The notes under the pieces: generated by a model
Database searches by the model: none
The model's input: only the letters and a program-made list of their open reading frames with translations
What the model was told of the DNA's origin: nothing
Made by a program: the position numbers and the translations under genes
Origin: Geobacter sp.
GTDB lineage: Bacteria; Desulfobacterota; Desulfuromonadia; Geobacterales; Geobacteraceae
Length of the DNA stretch: 9,526 nucleotides
Assembly (NCBI GenBank): GCA_003857395.1
Contig: RPRC01000224.1
Location: 1-9,526 of the forward strand
Direction: 5' to 3'
In this document: positions 1 to 6,177 of the stretch, piece by piece
Numbering within the stretch: the first letter of the stretch is position 1
How the letters are laid out: every line of letters starts with the position of its first letter

Positions 1-519
1 CATTTCGGACTTGGAAGGCACCTTGCCGCCAGACAGTTGCGACACCTGGCGATATCGCGACAGCGCGGCGCGCGCCTCCACCACCGTGGCCTGGGTCTGC
101 AGCACCTGCGCCTCGGCAGCGGCGAGACTTGCACGCGATTTGGCAACCGTGTCCCGAAGTTTGGCGAGATCGAGGCGGGCCAGCACCTGCCCCTTTTTCA
201 CATGGTCATTGACGTCGACGTACACCTGGTCGACGATACCTGACAACTCACTGCCCACATCCACCTTGTTGGTCGGCTCCAGATTGCCCGTTGCGGAGAC
301 CTTGACCACCAGGGTGCCTACCTCGGCCGGCTCGGTCTTATACTGCGGCGCGTCTGCAGTATCGCCTGAGCGGAAATAGAGCAGGACCGCACCTGCAATC
401 ACAAGCAGTGCACCGGCCAGCCACAGCCAGCGTCGCGAGAGCAGCCCTGCTGACTTTTTTTCGAGAAGTAGTTTCAGGGTAGCACCCTGATTGTCTTGGG
501 GAGTAGTGGTATCGTTCAT
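1..519 (-). CDS. Periplasmic adaptor (membrane fusion protein) of a MacA/HlyD-type efflux pump, N-terminal part
   Basis: This is the bridge between an inner-membrane pump and the outer-membrane channel encoded just upstream. The frame stays open from ATG 519-517 to base 1, giving 173 residues with no stop, so the C-terminus is outside the window. Residues 1-33 are a hydrophilic N-tail ending in two arginines. A membrane anchor follows at about 33-50 (LWLAGALLVIAGAVLLYF). The first half of the biotinyl-lipoyl domain is at about 74-117, with the family phrases VSATGNLEP, VDVGSELSGIV and VKKGQVLARLD. An Ala/Gln-rich alpha-helical hairpin begins at about 118. The start is fixed by an ATGA overlap with the stop of the channel gene and by AAGGA seven bases upstream. 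The VDVGSELSG phrase resembles MacA-like adaptors of ABC pumps, but an RND partner cannot be excluded because the pump gene is not visible. Confidence 0.92.
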   Translation of the reverse strand, partial: MNDTTTPQDNQGATLKLLLEKKSAGLLSRRWLWLAGALLVIAGAVLLYFRSGDTADAPQYKTEPAEVGTLVVKVSATGNLEPTNKVDVGSELSGIVDQVYVDVNDHVKKGQVLARLDLAKLRDTVAKSRASLAAAEAQVLQTQATVVEARAALSRYRQVSQLSGGKVPSKSEM

Positions 520-1967
520 AGAGTGTCCTTGCCGGCCGGGAGGGAATCGGTCTGTGGCGACCAGCCGCCTCCCAGCGATTTGTATAAACTGATGAGCGCC
601 AGCACGCCGTCGGCGTGGGAACTGGCGAGACTATCCTCGACGGTCAGTACAGTGCGTTGGGTGGTAAGCACGGACTGGAAATCAATCAGACCGGAGCTAT
701 AGCGCTGCAGCGCCAGCTGCTCTGCATTTCGCGCAGATTCGGCAGCTTTCTCCAGCGCCTCGCTGCGTTCGCGGTTGCAGGCGAGCGAGACCAGTGCGTT
801 TTCCACATCCTGCAATGCGTTGAGTACTGTTTTTTCATATGCCACCTGTGCCTGTTCGCGCACCGCATCCTGGATATTCACCTGGTTTCGCAGCCGTCCA
901 GCGTTGAAAATCGGGGCGGTGATGCCGGAGAGCAAGGAGTATGTGGCGGAACCGCTGTTGCCGAGCGCGCTGAGGGTCAACGCCTCCAGGCTGATTGCGC
1001 CCGAGAGCGTGAAGGATGGGTAGCGCGCCGCTTCAGCTACTCCCACCCGGGCTGTTTCCGCTGCCAGTTTGCGCTCGGCAGCCCGGATGTCGGGGCGCTG
1101 GCGCAGGGTGTCGGCCGGGATGCCGACGGCAATCTTTTCAGGAAGGTTCGGCAGGCTGCCGGCCGCGGCAAGACTGGCATGCAGCGATCCCGGAGCCTTG
1201 CCCAAGAGGATGTCCAAACGATGCTCCGCCTCGGCCAGGCTGCTTTCCAGGCTGGGAATCTGCGCCCGGGTTTGCTCCCGGCTGCTGCGCGCCTGTTCGA
1301 CGTCCTGGCTGCTGACAAGTCCGGCCTGGGCGCGCCATTCGGTGAGCTGCAGCGTCTCCGACTGGCTGGCAAGGTTGTCACGGGCAATGCCAAGGCGGAT
1401 TTGCAGGGAACGTGCCTCGACGTAGTTTCGCGCTACTTCGGCTACCAGTGTAACCCGAGTGTCATGAAGGCTTGCTACGGACGATTCGAGGTCAGCCCCG
1501 GCTGCCTCAACTCCACGGCGTACATTGCCAAACACATCCAGTTCCCAGCTTGCATCAAAACCTGCGATGAACATCTCCCGCGCGTCGCCGCTGCCGGTAT
1601 CCTCGCTCGACTGGCTGCGGCTCGCGCTGACGGATGCAGTCACTTCCGGAAAACGCCCGGCCGCGGCAACCGCGAGACGGACACGTGACTCGCGCAGCTT
1701 GGCCTGTACACCACGCAGATCGGGGCTGGCCTGAAGTGCCTCATTCACCAGTTCTGACAATAGCGGGTCGTTCAGGCTGCGCCACCACTGGCTCAGATCG
1801 CCGGATGCAGCGGCATGCGCAATGGGCTGGACCGAGTTGTCGAGTCGGTTCCAGGCTGCCGGCACGGCCAACGCCGGTGGCGAATAATCCAGGCCGACCG
1901 TGACGCAAGCTGTGAGGCTGAGAGCGGAAAAGGTGATAAGTGCGAAAAAGGGTTGCTTATCTTTCAT
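516..1967 (-). CDS. Outer-membrane efflux lipoprotein, NodT/OprM (TolC-like) family
   Basis: This is the outer-membrane channel of a tripartite efflux system, 483 residues and of normal length for the family. A lipoprotein signal peptide ends in the lipobox LTAC, with Cys21 as the predicted lipidation site. The residue after it is Val, not Asp, which fits outer-membrane sorting. Residues 24-40 (VGLDYSPPALAVPAAW) match the usual NodT N-terminal phrase. Two outer-membrane efflux protein repeats follow, at about 65-255 and 285-465. The second starts with the hallmark LRQRPDIRAAERKLAAE. The frame also opens at a TTG (1982), but ATG 1967 is chosen: it gives a clean signal peptide and has GAGG at 1980-1977, overlapping the repressor's stop codon. 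The gene lies 11 nt after the TetR gene and overlaps the adaptor by 4 nt, so the three are one transcription unit. Substrate is unknown. Confidence 0.93.
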   Translation of the reverse strand: MKDKQPFFALITFSALSLTACVTVGLDYSPPALAVPAAWNRLDNSVQPIAHAAASGDLSQWWRSLNDPLLSELVNEALQASPDLRGVQAKLRESRVRLAVAAAGRFPEVTASVSASRSQSSEDTGSGDAREMFIAGFDASWELDVFGNVRRGVEAAGADLESSVASLHDTRVTLVAEVARNYVEARSLQIRLGIARDNLASQSETLQLTEWRAQAGLVSSQDVEQARSSREQTRAQIPSLESSLAEAEHRLDILLGKAPGSLHASLAAAGSLPNLPEKIAVGIPADTLRQRPDIRAAERKLAAETARVGVAEAARYPSFTLSGAISLEALTLSALGNSGSATYSLLSGITAPIFNAGRLRNQVNIQDAVREQAQVAYEKTVLNALQDVENALVSLACNRERSEALEKAAESARNAEQLALQRYSSGLIDFQSVLTTQRTVLTVEDSLASSHADGVLALISLYKSLGGGWSPQTDSLPAGKDTL

Positions 1968-1978
1968 CCGGATGAGCC

Positions 1979-2662
1979 TCAATTTCCTGGTTTGTGTGCA
2001 CCGGCGTGTTGAGCAGCGAGTCCGACCAGATCGAAATCGCTTTTGATTGCGGCAATGCCCGCCAGCGCAAACTTCATTACATGCTCGATATATGCATCAA
2101 GGTCATAAATCATGACCGGCATTTCTACGTTTTTCATTTTCAGCCTGGCTCTTTGCATCAACATCGGATGGACACACATGCTGAGGATACAGGTTTCACA
2201 GAACACAACCTGCTCTTCGGTTGCCTCCTGACCCAGCAGTTCCCGCACCACTGAGAGGGTCTTTTCCCGCAGAGGGATAAGCTCCGATTTCATCACTTCT
2301 TCCAAGAGACCGGTTGGATTTACGAACTCCATTTGGGAGATGAAAAAATCTTTATTGTTCTGGTCGGAAATCCTTCTTATCAACGCCTTCACCTGGCCCC
2401 GCAGTCGCGCCTCGGCAGGCGCATTTTCGCTCACCCCGCCGTCCTGCGGGAAGTCCTTGAGCGATTTGGCGAAGGAGTGCCGCCATGCCTGCTGATACAG
2501 GGTCTCCTTGCTGCTGAAGTAATAATTTACGGCGGAGATGTTTGCATCGGCACGCTTGCAAATTTCAGCCACCGTAGCATCGCGGAACCCCTTCTCGACA
2601 AACACGTCGCTTGCCGCGGTCAGCAGTTTTTCCTTGGTATCACCTGATCTTTGCTTTGTCAT
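1979..2662 (-). CDS. TetR-family repressor (CerR/CecR-like) of the efflux operon
   Basis: This is a ligand-responsive DNA-binding repressor of 227 residues. The N-terminal TetR domain (about 10-57) is complete: ATVAEICKRADANISAVNYYF at 29-49 is the helix-turn-helix, followed by SSKETLYQQAW. The remaining ~165 residues are a helical ligand and dimerisation domain resembling the CerR/CecR (YbiH, DUF1956) group rather than the AcrR group. The order repressor, outer-membrane channel, adaptor on one strand recalls other operons where a CecR-type repressor controls a multidrug pump. ATG 2662 is preceded closely by GAGG (2670-2667). A 56-bp palindrome containing the promoter lies directly upstream, so autoregulation of repressor and pump genes is the likely mode. 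The ligand cannot be read from the sequence. Confidence 0.92.
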   Translation of the reverse strand: MTKQRSGDTKEKLLTAASDVFVEKGFRDATVAEICKRADANISAVNYYFSSKETLYQQAWRHSFAKSLKDFPQDGGVSENAPAEARLRGQVKALIRRISDQNNKDFFISQMEFVNPTGLLEEVMKSELIPLREKTLSVVRELLGQEATEEQVVFCETCILSMCVHPMLMQRARLKMKNVEMPVMIYDLDAYIEHVMKFALAGIAAIKSDFDLVGLAAQHAGAHKPGN

Positions 2663-2670
2663 AACGCCTC

Positions 2671-2726
2671 GACATATTCAAATGCTTATTTCAAATCATA
2701 ATTTAAAATTAGCATTTGAATATGTC
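2671..2726. promoter_or_regulatory. 56-bp near-perfect palindrome, likely TetR operator pair
   Basis: The outer arms GACATATTCAAATGCT (2671-2686) and AGCATTTGAATATGTC (2711-2726) are exact reverse complements over 16 bp. The 24 bases between them continue the symmetry. Over all 28 base-pair positions only three are mismatched (2687/2710, 2692/2705, 2697/2700). Each arm contains CATATTCAAATG, itself partly palindromic, so two operator copies about 39 bp apart centre to centre are plausible. The element lies 9 bp before the repressor start codon and overlaps its promoter. It is AT-rich, unlike the flanking genes, and has no G/C-rich stem or one-sided T-run as in a terminator. Confidence 0.8.
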
Positions 2727-2728
2727 AA
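2700..2728 (-). promoter_or_regulatory. Sigma-70-type promoter of the tetR-efflux operon
   Basis: On the minus strand there is a perfect -35 TTGACA (2728-2723), a 17-nt spacer and a -10 TAAATT (2705-2700; 4 of 6 to consensus). This predicts a start of transcription near 2693 and a leader of about 30 nt. The -35 box sits in one arm of the palindrome and the other arm covers roughly +8 to +23, so a repressor bound there would block initiation. Confidence 0.65.
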
Positions 2729-2855
2729 GCATAAAAATTGGCCTGCTTCATCCGGCACTCAACAGGAGCGGTAGCTATCTTGTCTTCGCTGAGGCCAGGC
2801 GAGAGCCGGGATAGCCAGACACACCAAACCGAGTAATCAGCGTCAGGATAAACCC

Positions 2856-2885
2856 TTGACCTCTCTTCCCGGCATGCGTTATCCT
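2856..2885 (+). promoter_or_regulatory. Possible promoter for the cardiolipin synthase gene
   Basis: TTGACC (2856-2861) and TATCCT (2880-2885) are separated by 18 nt and lie about 40 bp before the TTG start codon. The -10 match is only 4 of 6, so this is a weak assignment. The remainder of the 2727-2926 spacer shows no other clear signal. Control from the palindrome 200 bp upstream is also possible. Confidence 0.3.
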
Positions 2886-2926
2886 TTGCCGGACAGAGTT
2901 CGCAATACTGTTGGGACGGGAGATCC

Positions 2927-4360
2927 TTGGATACTATAGTCTGGATCCTGGCATGGGGAGTATTGGTAACAGTTTCGTTGCTGGCAGCAAGTCACGCCCT
3001 GCTCATGAAACGCGATCCACGCTCCGCGTTGGGCTGGATAGTGGTCAGTCTCTGGTTCCCGCTCATTGGGCCCCTGCTCTACTGGCTCATGGGAATCAAC
3101 CGCATCACCCGCACGGCCCGTCGTTGGCAGGAAAGCGGCCGCCGCCTCTCCAGTCACGATGCATTCCAGGCGCCTCATCAGACGAAATCCCCGCCGCCCA
3201 TTGTCGGCGACACCTTCCATCTGAAGGAGCTTCGCCACCTCTCCGACCGGATAGTTTCCACTCCCCTCACTGCAGGCAACAGGCTCGCGGCTTTCCACAA
3301 CGGCGATCAGGCATACCCCGCAATGCTGAAGGCAATTGCTTCGGCGCGTCATTCCATCCACCTGAGCACCTATATCTTTGACGGCGACGCTACCGGTAAG
3401 ACTTTTGTCGAAGCACTGAGTGCCGCTGCCGCACGGGGAGTCGAAGTCCGTGTCATCGTGGACGGACTGGGTGAAAAGTATTCCCATCCAACGGCCCGGA
3501 AACTTCTGCATGGTTCTGCGGTAGAAATAGCCCGATTTTTGCCCATGCGCCAGGGGGGACACCTCAACCTGCGGAACCACCGCAAGATACTGATCATTGA
3601 CGGAACGGCCGGCTTTACCGGCGGCATGAACATCGGCGGTCGCCACATGGTAGGGCAGCCGGAGACTTCTTCTCCCGTCGTGGATATGCACTTCAAGGTC
3701 GAAGGCCCGGTTGTCGCCGACCTGCAGAAAGTATTTCTGGAAGACTGGTTCTTCGTGACCGGAGACTTCCATGACGAAGAACGCTTTTTCCCCTCTCTAC
3801 CGGCAACGGGCACTGCCCAGGTAAGAGCCATAGCAGACGGTCCCGACAAGGTGTTCCGCAAGCTGCTGTGGATTATCATGGGTGCCCTTTCCTGTGCCGG
3901 TGAGCGTGTACAGATCATGACCCCCTATTTCATTCCCGACCGCAGCCTAATCTCGGCCCTGGTCACAACTGCCATGCGAGGGGTTGAGGTAACTCTCATC
4001 CTGCCATTGAGCAACAACCTTCCCCTGGTTCACTGGGCAACCCGCTCCTATCTCTGGGAATTACTGCAGTGCGGAATCCGGATTTTTTACCAGCCACCAC
4101 CCTTTGTACATACCAAACTCTTTCTCGTGGATGGTCTCTGGAGCCTCATCGGTTCGGCCAATCTCGACCCGCGAAGCCTCAGGCTCAATTTTGAATTGAA
4201 CCTGGAAACATATGATTACCAATTCAACGGCATACTGGAGAAGCACTATCAGGAGGTTCTTTCCCGGTCACGGGAAATTACCCTTGATGAAATGGATGGC
4301 CGACCTTTACCTGAAAAGCTCAGGGATGGCGCAGCGAAACTTTTCTCACCGTATCTTTAG
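2927..4360 (+). CDS. cls: Cardiolipin synthase (phospholipase D superfamily, ClsA type)
   Basis: This 477-residue membrane enzyme should condense two phosphatidylglycerol molecules into cardiolipin plus glycerol. Two N-terminal membrane segments are visible, at about 4-26 (WILAWGVLVTVSLLAASHALL) and 35-57 (LGWIVVSLWFPLIGPLLYWLM). Two phospholipase D repeats follow, each with a complete HxKx4D motif: His218, Lys220 and Asp225 in NHRKILIIDG, and His395, Lys397 and Asp402 in VHTKLFLVDG. The second is followed by the usual GSANLDPRSL. Length and order match ClsA enzymes. The reading frame starts at TTG (2927) with GGGAG just upstream; the first ATG (3005) would remove the first membrane segment, so TTG is preferred. 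The gene is divergent from the efflux operon and convergent with the small heat-shock gene. Another phosphatidyltransferase of the same superfamily is possible but less likely. Confidence 0.93.
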   Translation: MDTIVWILAWGVLVTVSLLAASHALLMKRDPRSALGWIVVSLWFPLIGPLLYWLMGINRITRTARRWQESGRRLSSHDAFQAPHQTKSPPPIVGDTFHLKELRHLSDRIVSTPLTAGNRLAAFHNGDQAYPAMLKAIASARHSIHLSTYIFDGDATGKTFVEALSAAAARGVEVRVIVDGLGEKYSHPTARKLLHGSAVEIARFLPMRQGGHLNLRNHRKILIIDGTAGFTGGMNIGGRHMVGQPETSSPVVDMHFKVEGPVVADLQKVFLEDWFFVTGDFHDEERFFPSLPATGTAQVRAIADGPDKVFRKLLWIIMGALSCAGERVQIMTPYFIPDRSLISALVTTAMRGVEVTLILPLSNNLPLVHWATRSYLWELLQCGIRIFYQPPPFVHTKLFLVDGLWSLIGSANLDPRSLRLNFELNLETYDYQFNGILEKHYQEVLSRSREITLDEMDGRPLPEKLRDGAAKLFSPYL

Positions 4361-4398
4361 CAAGATTATAGTGGAGTATCCCGGGGGAGCTTTTCACT

Positions 4399-4446
4399 AT
4401 ATGGGAATAAAAAGGCCGGATTTCTCCGGCCTTTTTATTCCCATAT
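4399..4446. terminator. Bidirectional intrinsic terminator, 22-bp perfect stem
   Basis: Bases 4399-4420 and 4425-4446 are exact reverse complements around a TTTC loop. The inner stem GGCCGGA/TCCGGCC is GC-rich and is followed on either strand by TTTTTATT, so it can end transcription from both directions. It lies 38 bp after the cardiolipin synthase stop and 14 bp after the convergent heat-shock gene stop. Confidence 0.93.
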
Positions 4447-4460
4447 GACACACAAAGAAT

Positions 4461-4904
4461 TTATTTCACCTTGATGGTGATCTGCATCGGCTTGATCAAC
4501 TCTTTCTTTGGCAGGGTAATTGTCAGTACGCCCTTGTCACAGACAGCTTGCACCTTTTCCTGGTCAATTGTCTGAGGCAGCAGGAAGCTTCGTTGAAACG
4601 GACCGTAGTACCTTTCGATCCGGTGGTAATTCTCCTGCCGAACCTCCGCATCCTGCTTCCGTTCTCCGCGGATTGTCAGGGTTGCACCCTCTATTTTGAC
4701 CTCGATTGCTTCTTGCTCGACACCTGCAAGCTCAGCGCGGATAACAACCGCCTCGTCATTTTCGAAAATATCGACAAGAGGTTGCCAAGCGCCTTCCCGC
4801 AACTCCTCTCCCGGTTCACGATTCCAGGCCAGATCCAGAAGCCGGTTCATCTGCTCTTGCATGCCGCGCAATTCCCGCAACGGGTTATACCTCACAATCG
4901 CCAT
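4461..4904 (-). CDS. Small heat-shock protein, Hsp20/alpha-crystallin family
   Basis: This is an ATP-independent holdase chaperone of 147 residues that would keep unfolding proteins soluble in the cytoplasm. The N-terminal arm (1-38) begins MAIVRYNPLREL, common in bacterial Hsp20s. The alpha-crystallin domain spans about 40-135, from WQPLVDIFENDEAVVIRAELAGV to the conserved GVLTITLPKKE (125-135). The C-terminal tail contains the IxI/V motif (ITIKV, 142-146) used in oligomer assembly. The frame extends 15 codons upstream to 4949, but ATG 4904 is chosen because AAAGGAG (4920-4914) sits 9 nt before it and the protein then has the standard N-terminus. I could not find a convincing sigma-32 promoter or a CIRCE element. 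It is preceded on the same strand by a small charged protein gene 69 bp away, so co-transcription is possible. Confidence 0.95.
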   Translation of the reverse strand: MAIVRYNPLRELRGMQEQMNRLLDLAWNREPGEELREGAWQPLVDIFENDEAVVIRAELAGVEQEAIEVKIEGATLTIRGERKQDAEVRQENYHRIERYYGPFQRSFLLPQTIDQEKVQAVCDKGVLTITLPKKELIKPMQITIKVK

Positions 4905-4913
4905 AGTACAATG

Positions 4914-4920
4914 CTCCTTT
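4914..4920 (-). promoter_or_regulatory. Ribosome-binding site fixing the hsp20 start
   Basis: AAAGGAG on the minus strand lies 9 nt before ATG 4904 and supports that start over the upstream in-frame codon at 4949. Confidence 0.8.
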
Positions 4921-4973
4921 TCCCCGGACAATTGCAGCCGAAGAGACAACCATATTCTGTGAAATAAAGGGGG

Positions 4974-5150
4974 CTATTTTAGTTGTTTTCCTTTGGGGAT
5001 AGTGTGCTTGAGCTTTTTTGAGCCATCATAGAGGGTTTGTTTGGTTACGCCCCGCTTCTCCTTCAGGTCTTTCTTTTCGTAATCATCCTCAAGAAATATT
5101 TCCGCTTCAGAGACCAGTTTTTCGATCATTTCCTTTTCGTTTTCCGTCAT
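4974..5150 (-). CDS. Small charged protein of unknown function (58 aa)
   Basis: I do not recognise this family. From ATG 5150 it encodes 58 residues starting MTENEKEMIEKLVSEAEIF. The first half is acidic (runs of Glu and Asp) and the second half is lysine-rich (KKDLKEKRGVTKQTLYDGSKKLKHTIPKGKQLK), giving a bipolar charge pattern. There is no membrane segment, signal peptide or cysteine. The frame is open further to ATG 5180 (68 residues), but AGGGGA ends 7 nt before ATG 5150, which favours the shorter form. The GVTKQTLYDGSKKLK stretch could form a helix-turn-helix-like pair, but it is too short to call. It lies 69 bp upstream of hsp20 on the same strand, so a stress-related role is a guess from context only. 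Confidence 0.65.
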   Translation of the reverse strand: MTENEKEMIEKLVSEAEIFLEDDYEKKDLKEKRGVTKQTLYDGSKKLKHTIPKGKQLK

Positions 5151-5605
5151 AGTCCGTTCCCCTTTGTACTCATGACGCATTAGAATCTGCCCGTGAACGA
5201 GCCATAATACTTCAGCACAGCTGCACAGGAAAGTTCCGACTTTTTCACCTCCTCTTTTAGCGCTTCAATCCCCAAATCGTAACAAACTTTCCGTCAACTG
5301 CAAGAAAATCACTCAAAGAAATATCGTCTGGAAATGGAAAAGAAGGCAGTCTCGGACAGGAGCCTTGACAGTGGCAGCAGGGAGGGGGAATCCGTCGCCG
5401 CTTTCCTGCTGGACTGACGGCAATCAAAGTTCTTGGTTTCGCAAAAAGCAAGAAACTGCCTCGCTCTGTTATTCCGACCAACCGCATGTCACCCTGGCTT
5501 TAGCGGTGGCGCAAGGGAGAAATCTTGCAGTAACAGTCAGTTACAAGATCTCCCCCTGCCGGTCGAGATGATACTTTTCAGCTGATGCGTGCGCAACAAA
5601 TTTTA
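5151..5605. other. 455-bp stretch without a convincing gene
   Basis: Open frames exist on both strands (5257-5487 minus, 76 codons; 5365-5571 plus, 68 codons), but neither has a good ribosome-binding site or a family-like sequence. The stretch contains an exact AGGAGGTGA on the minus strand (5253-5245) with no start codon at a usable distance. Around it is a short open minus frame ending at a TAA (5182-5180) that overlaps ATG 5180. There is also a bulged inverted repeat at 5515-5554. No tRNA or recognisable riboswitch was seen. Confidence 0.5.
5515..5554. repeat. Bulged inverted repeat (possible RNA hairpin)
   Basis: GGGAGA, TCTTG and TAAC on the left (5515-5534) pair with GTTA, CAAGA and TCTCCC on the right (5540-5554). 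That is 15 pairs around an AGTCA loop, with AA and CAG bulges on the left side only. No T-run follows on either strand, so it is not a standard terminator. It lies 52 bp beyond the stop of the small helix-turn-helix gene. Confidence 0.45.
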
Positions 5606-5842
5606 TCAGTGGTTTCCGCAGTTCCCGCCGCACGCAGTTCGGCATTTGATCTGGGCTTGGGCATTACTGCCATGGGACTGGAAGCAGTCCAGGGATTTGC
5701 GGGTTATGGACCACTCCTCGCCGTCCTGAATTCCGTCAAGAGCGCCTTCCTTGATGAGCATGAGAACCCGTAAATGGGTCGTTTCCAGTTCTTCAGCCGC
5801 TTCCGTTGCGGAAATTCTTTCCCGTACATCGTTTTGTGCCAT
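5606..5842 (-). CDS. Small helix-turn-helix protein (excisionase/MerR-like) with Cys-rich tail
   Basis: This 78-residue protein has two parts. Residues 10-56 match the HTH_17/excisionase-type winged-helix pattern: ISATEAAEELETTHLRVLMLI, then KEGALDGIQDGEEWSITRKSLDCF, with the turn Gly-Ala-Leu and the Trp-Ser-Ile wing strand. The last 12 residues are CRTACGGNCGNH, a CX3CX3CX2H arrangement (Cys67, Cys71, Cys75, His78) that could bind a metal ion or Fe-S cluster. The start ATG 5842 is set by AAGGAGGTG (5855-5847) just upstream; a longer in-frame reading to 6034 is disfavoured because it lacks such a site and would begin upstream of the predicted transcription start. A sigma-54-type promoter lies about 150 nt upstream. 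No integrase or phage gene is nearby, so a true excisionase is unlikely; a small transcription regulator is more plausible. The regulatory target is unknown. Confidence 0.85.
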   Translation of the reverse strand: MAQNDVRERISATEAAEELETTHLRVLMLIKEGALDGIQDGEEWSITRKSLDCFQSHGSNAQAQIKCRTACGGNCGNH

Positions 5843-5846
5843 CCGG

Positions 5847-5855
5847 CACCTCCTT
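5847..5855 (-). promoter_or_regulatory. Strong ribosome-binding site of the small helix-turn-helix gene
   Basis: AAGGAGGTG on the minus strand is nearly a full complement to the 16S rRNA tail and ends 4 nt before ATG 5842. It decides this start and suggests efficient translation. Confidence 0.85.
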
Positions 5856-6000
5856 GGTCTCTGTTTTGTCTTGCCATGGTAGGGCAAAAGATCAGTGGCA
5901 GAACCTCTAACTGGAGCGGTGAAGCGCAACGCCTGGCGGAGCCACTTCCCGACTTTTCCAGAATAAACATCGGCAGACACAATCTTGCCCTGAAGAGAAG

Positions 6001-6016
6001 AGCATAAGCCATGCCA
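6001..6016 (-). promoter_or_regulatory. Sigma-54 (RpoN)-type -24/-12 promoter
   Basis: The minus strand reads TGGCATGGCTTATGCT, compared with the consensus TGGCACGNNNNTTGCW. The invariant GG (-24) and GC (-12) are present with exactly ten bases between them, and only two defined positions differ. Transcription would start near 5990 and run into the helix-turn-helix gene. Such promoters need an enhancer-binding activator, whose gene is not in the window. Confidence 0.65.
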
Positions 6017-6177
6017 GTGCTTGGTTGTTCCCAAGGCCCTTGAATTCCATCAATTTACCGAAAACTGCTCAGAGAGCGTGGTCTTTTTACTGCGGAAAAT
6101 GACGTCACTACTGCCCGCTGACTATGCAGAAACCCGGAACCTGTCAGGACTATGAGAAGATATATCTTAACAGTCGG

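Larger units (their letters stand above)
5843..6177. other. 335-bp intergenic region between gltB and the small regulator gene
   Basis: This holds the sigma-54-type promoter (6001-6016) and a leader of about 150 nt before the regulator's start. Further upstream is an 8-bp perfect palindrome TGACGTCA (6100-6107), about 110 bp before the predicted transcription start, and two copies of GACTATG (starting near 6119 and 6149). No intrinsic terminator for gltB is recognisable: no GC-rich stem with a T-run follows its stop on the minus strand. No convincing gene is seen on either strand. Confidence 0.6.

Noticed and set aside
615..1688. 357-codon plus-strand open frame opposite the outer-membrane channel gene
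   Set aside because: This is an antisense shadow of a clear NodT/OprM gene in GC-rich DNA; its translation shows no domain.
2774..2815. GCTATC / GATAGC inverted repeat in the cls upstream region
   Set aside because: It has only 6 bp per arm, a 30-nt gap and no conserved inner stem, so it is expected by chance.
2874..2939. 21-codon plus-strand frame overlapping the cls start, possible leader peptide
   Set aside because: There is no ribosome-binding site, and its start lies within or before the predicted promoter region.
2879..3772. 297-codon minus-strand open frame opposite cls
   Set aside because: It is antisense to a cardiolipin synthase with both catalytic motifs intact and has no recognisable domain.
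4905..4973. Heat-shock promoter (CCCCC then TTTAT on the minus strand) before hsp20
   Set aside because: The -10-like block resembles the sigma-32 consensus, but no CTTGAA-like -35 is found at the right distance, and no CIRCE repeat is present.
5257..5487. 76-codon minus-strand open frame
   Set aside because: There is no good ribosome-binding site, the middle has an odd composition (RRRIPPPCCHCQ), and I recognise no family. It could be a real small gene, but I cannot support it.
5843..6034. N-terminal extension of the helix-turn-helix protein to ATG 6034
   Set aside because: The strong AAGGAGGTG directly before ATG 5842 and a sigma-54 promoter lying inside the extension argue that the open frame is accidental.
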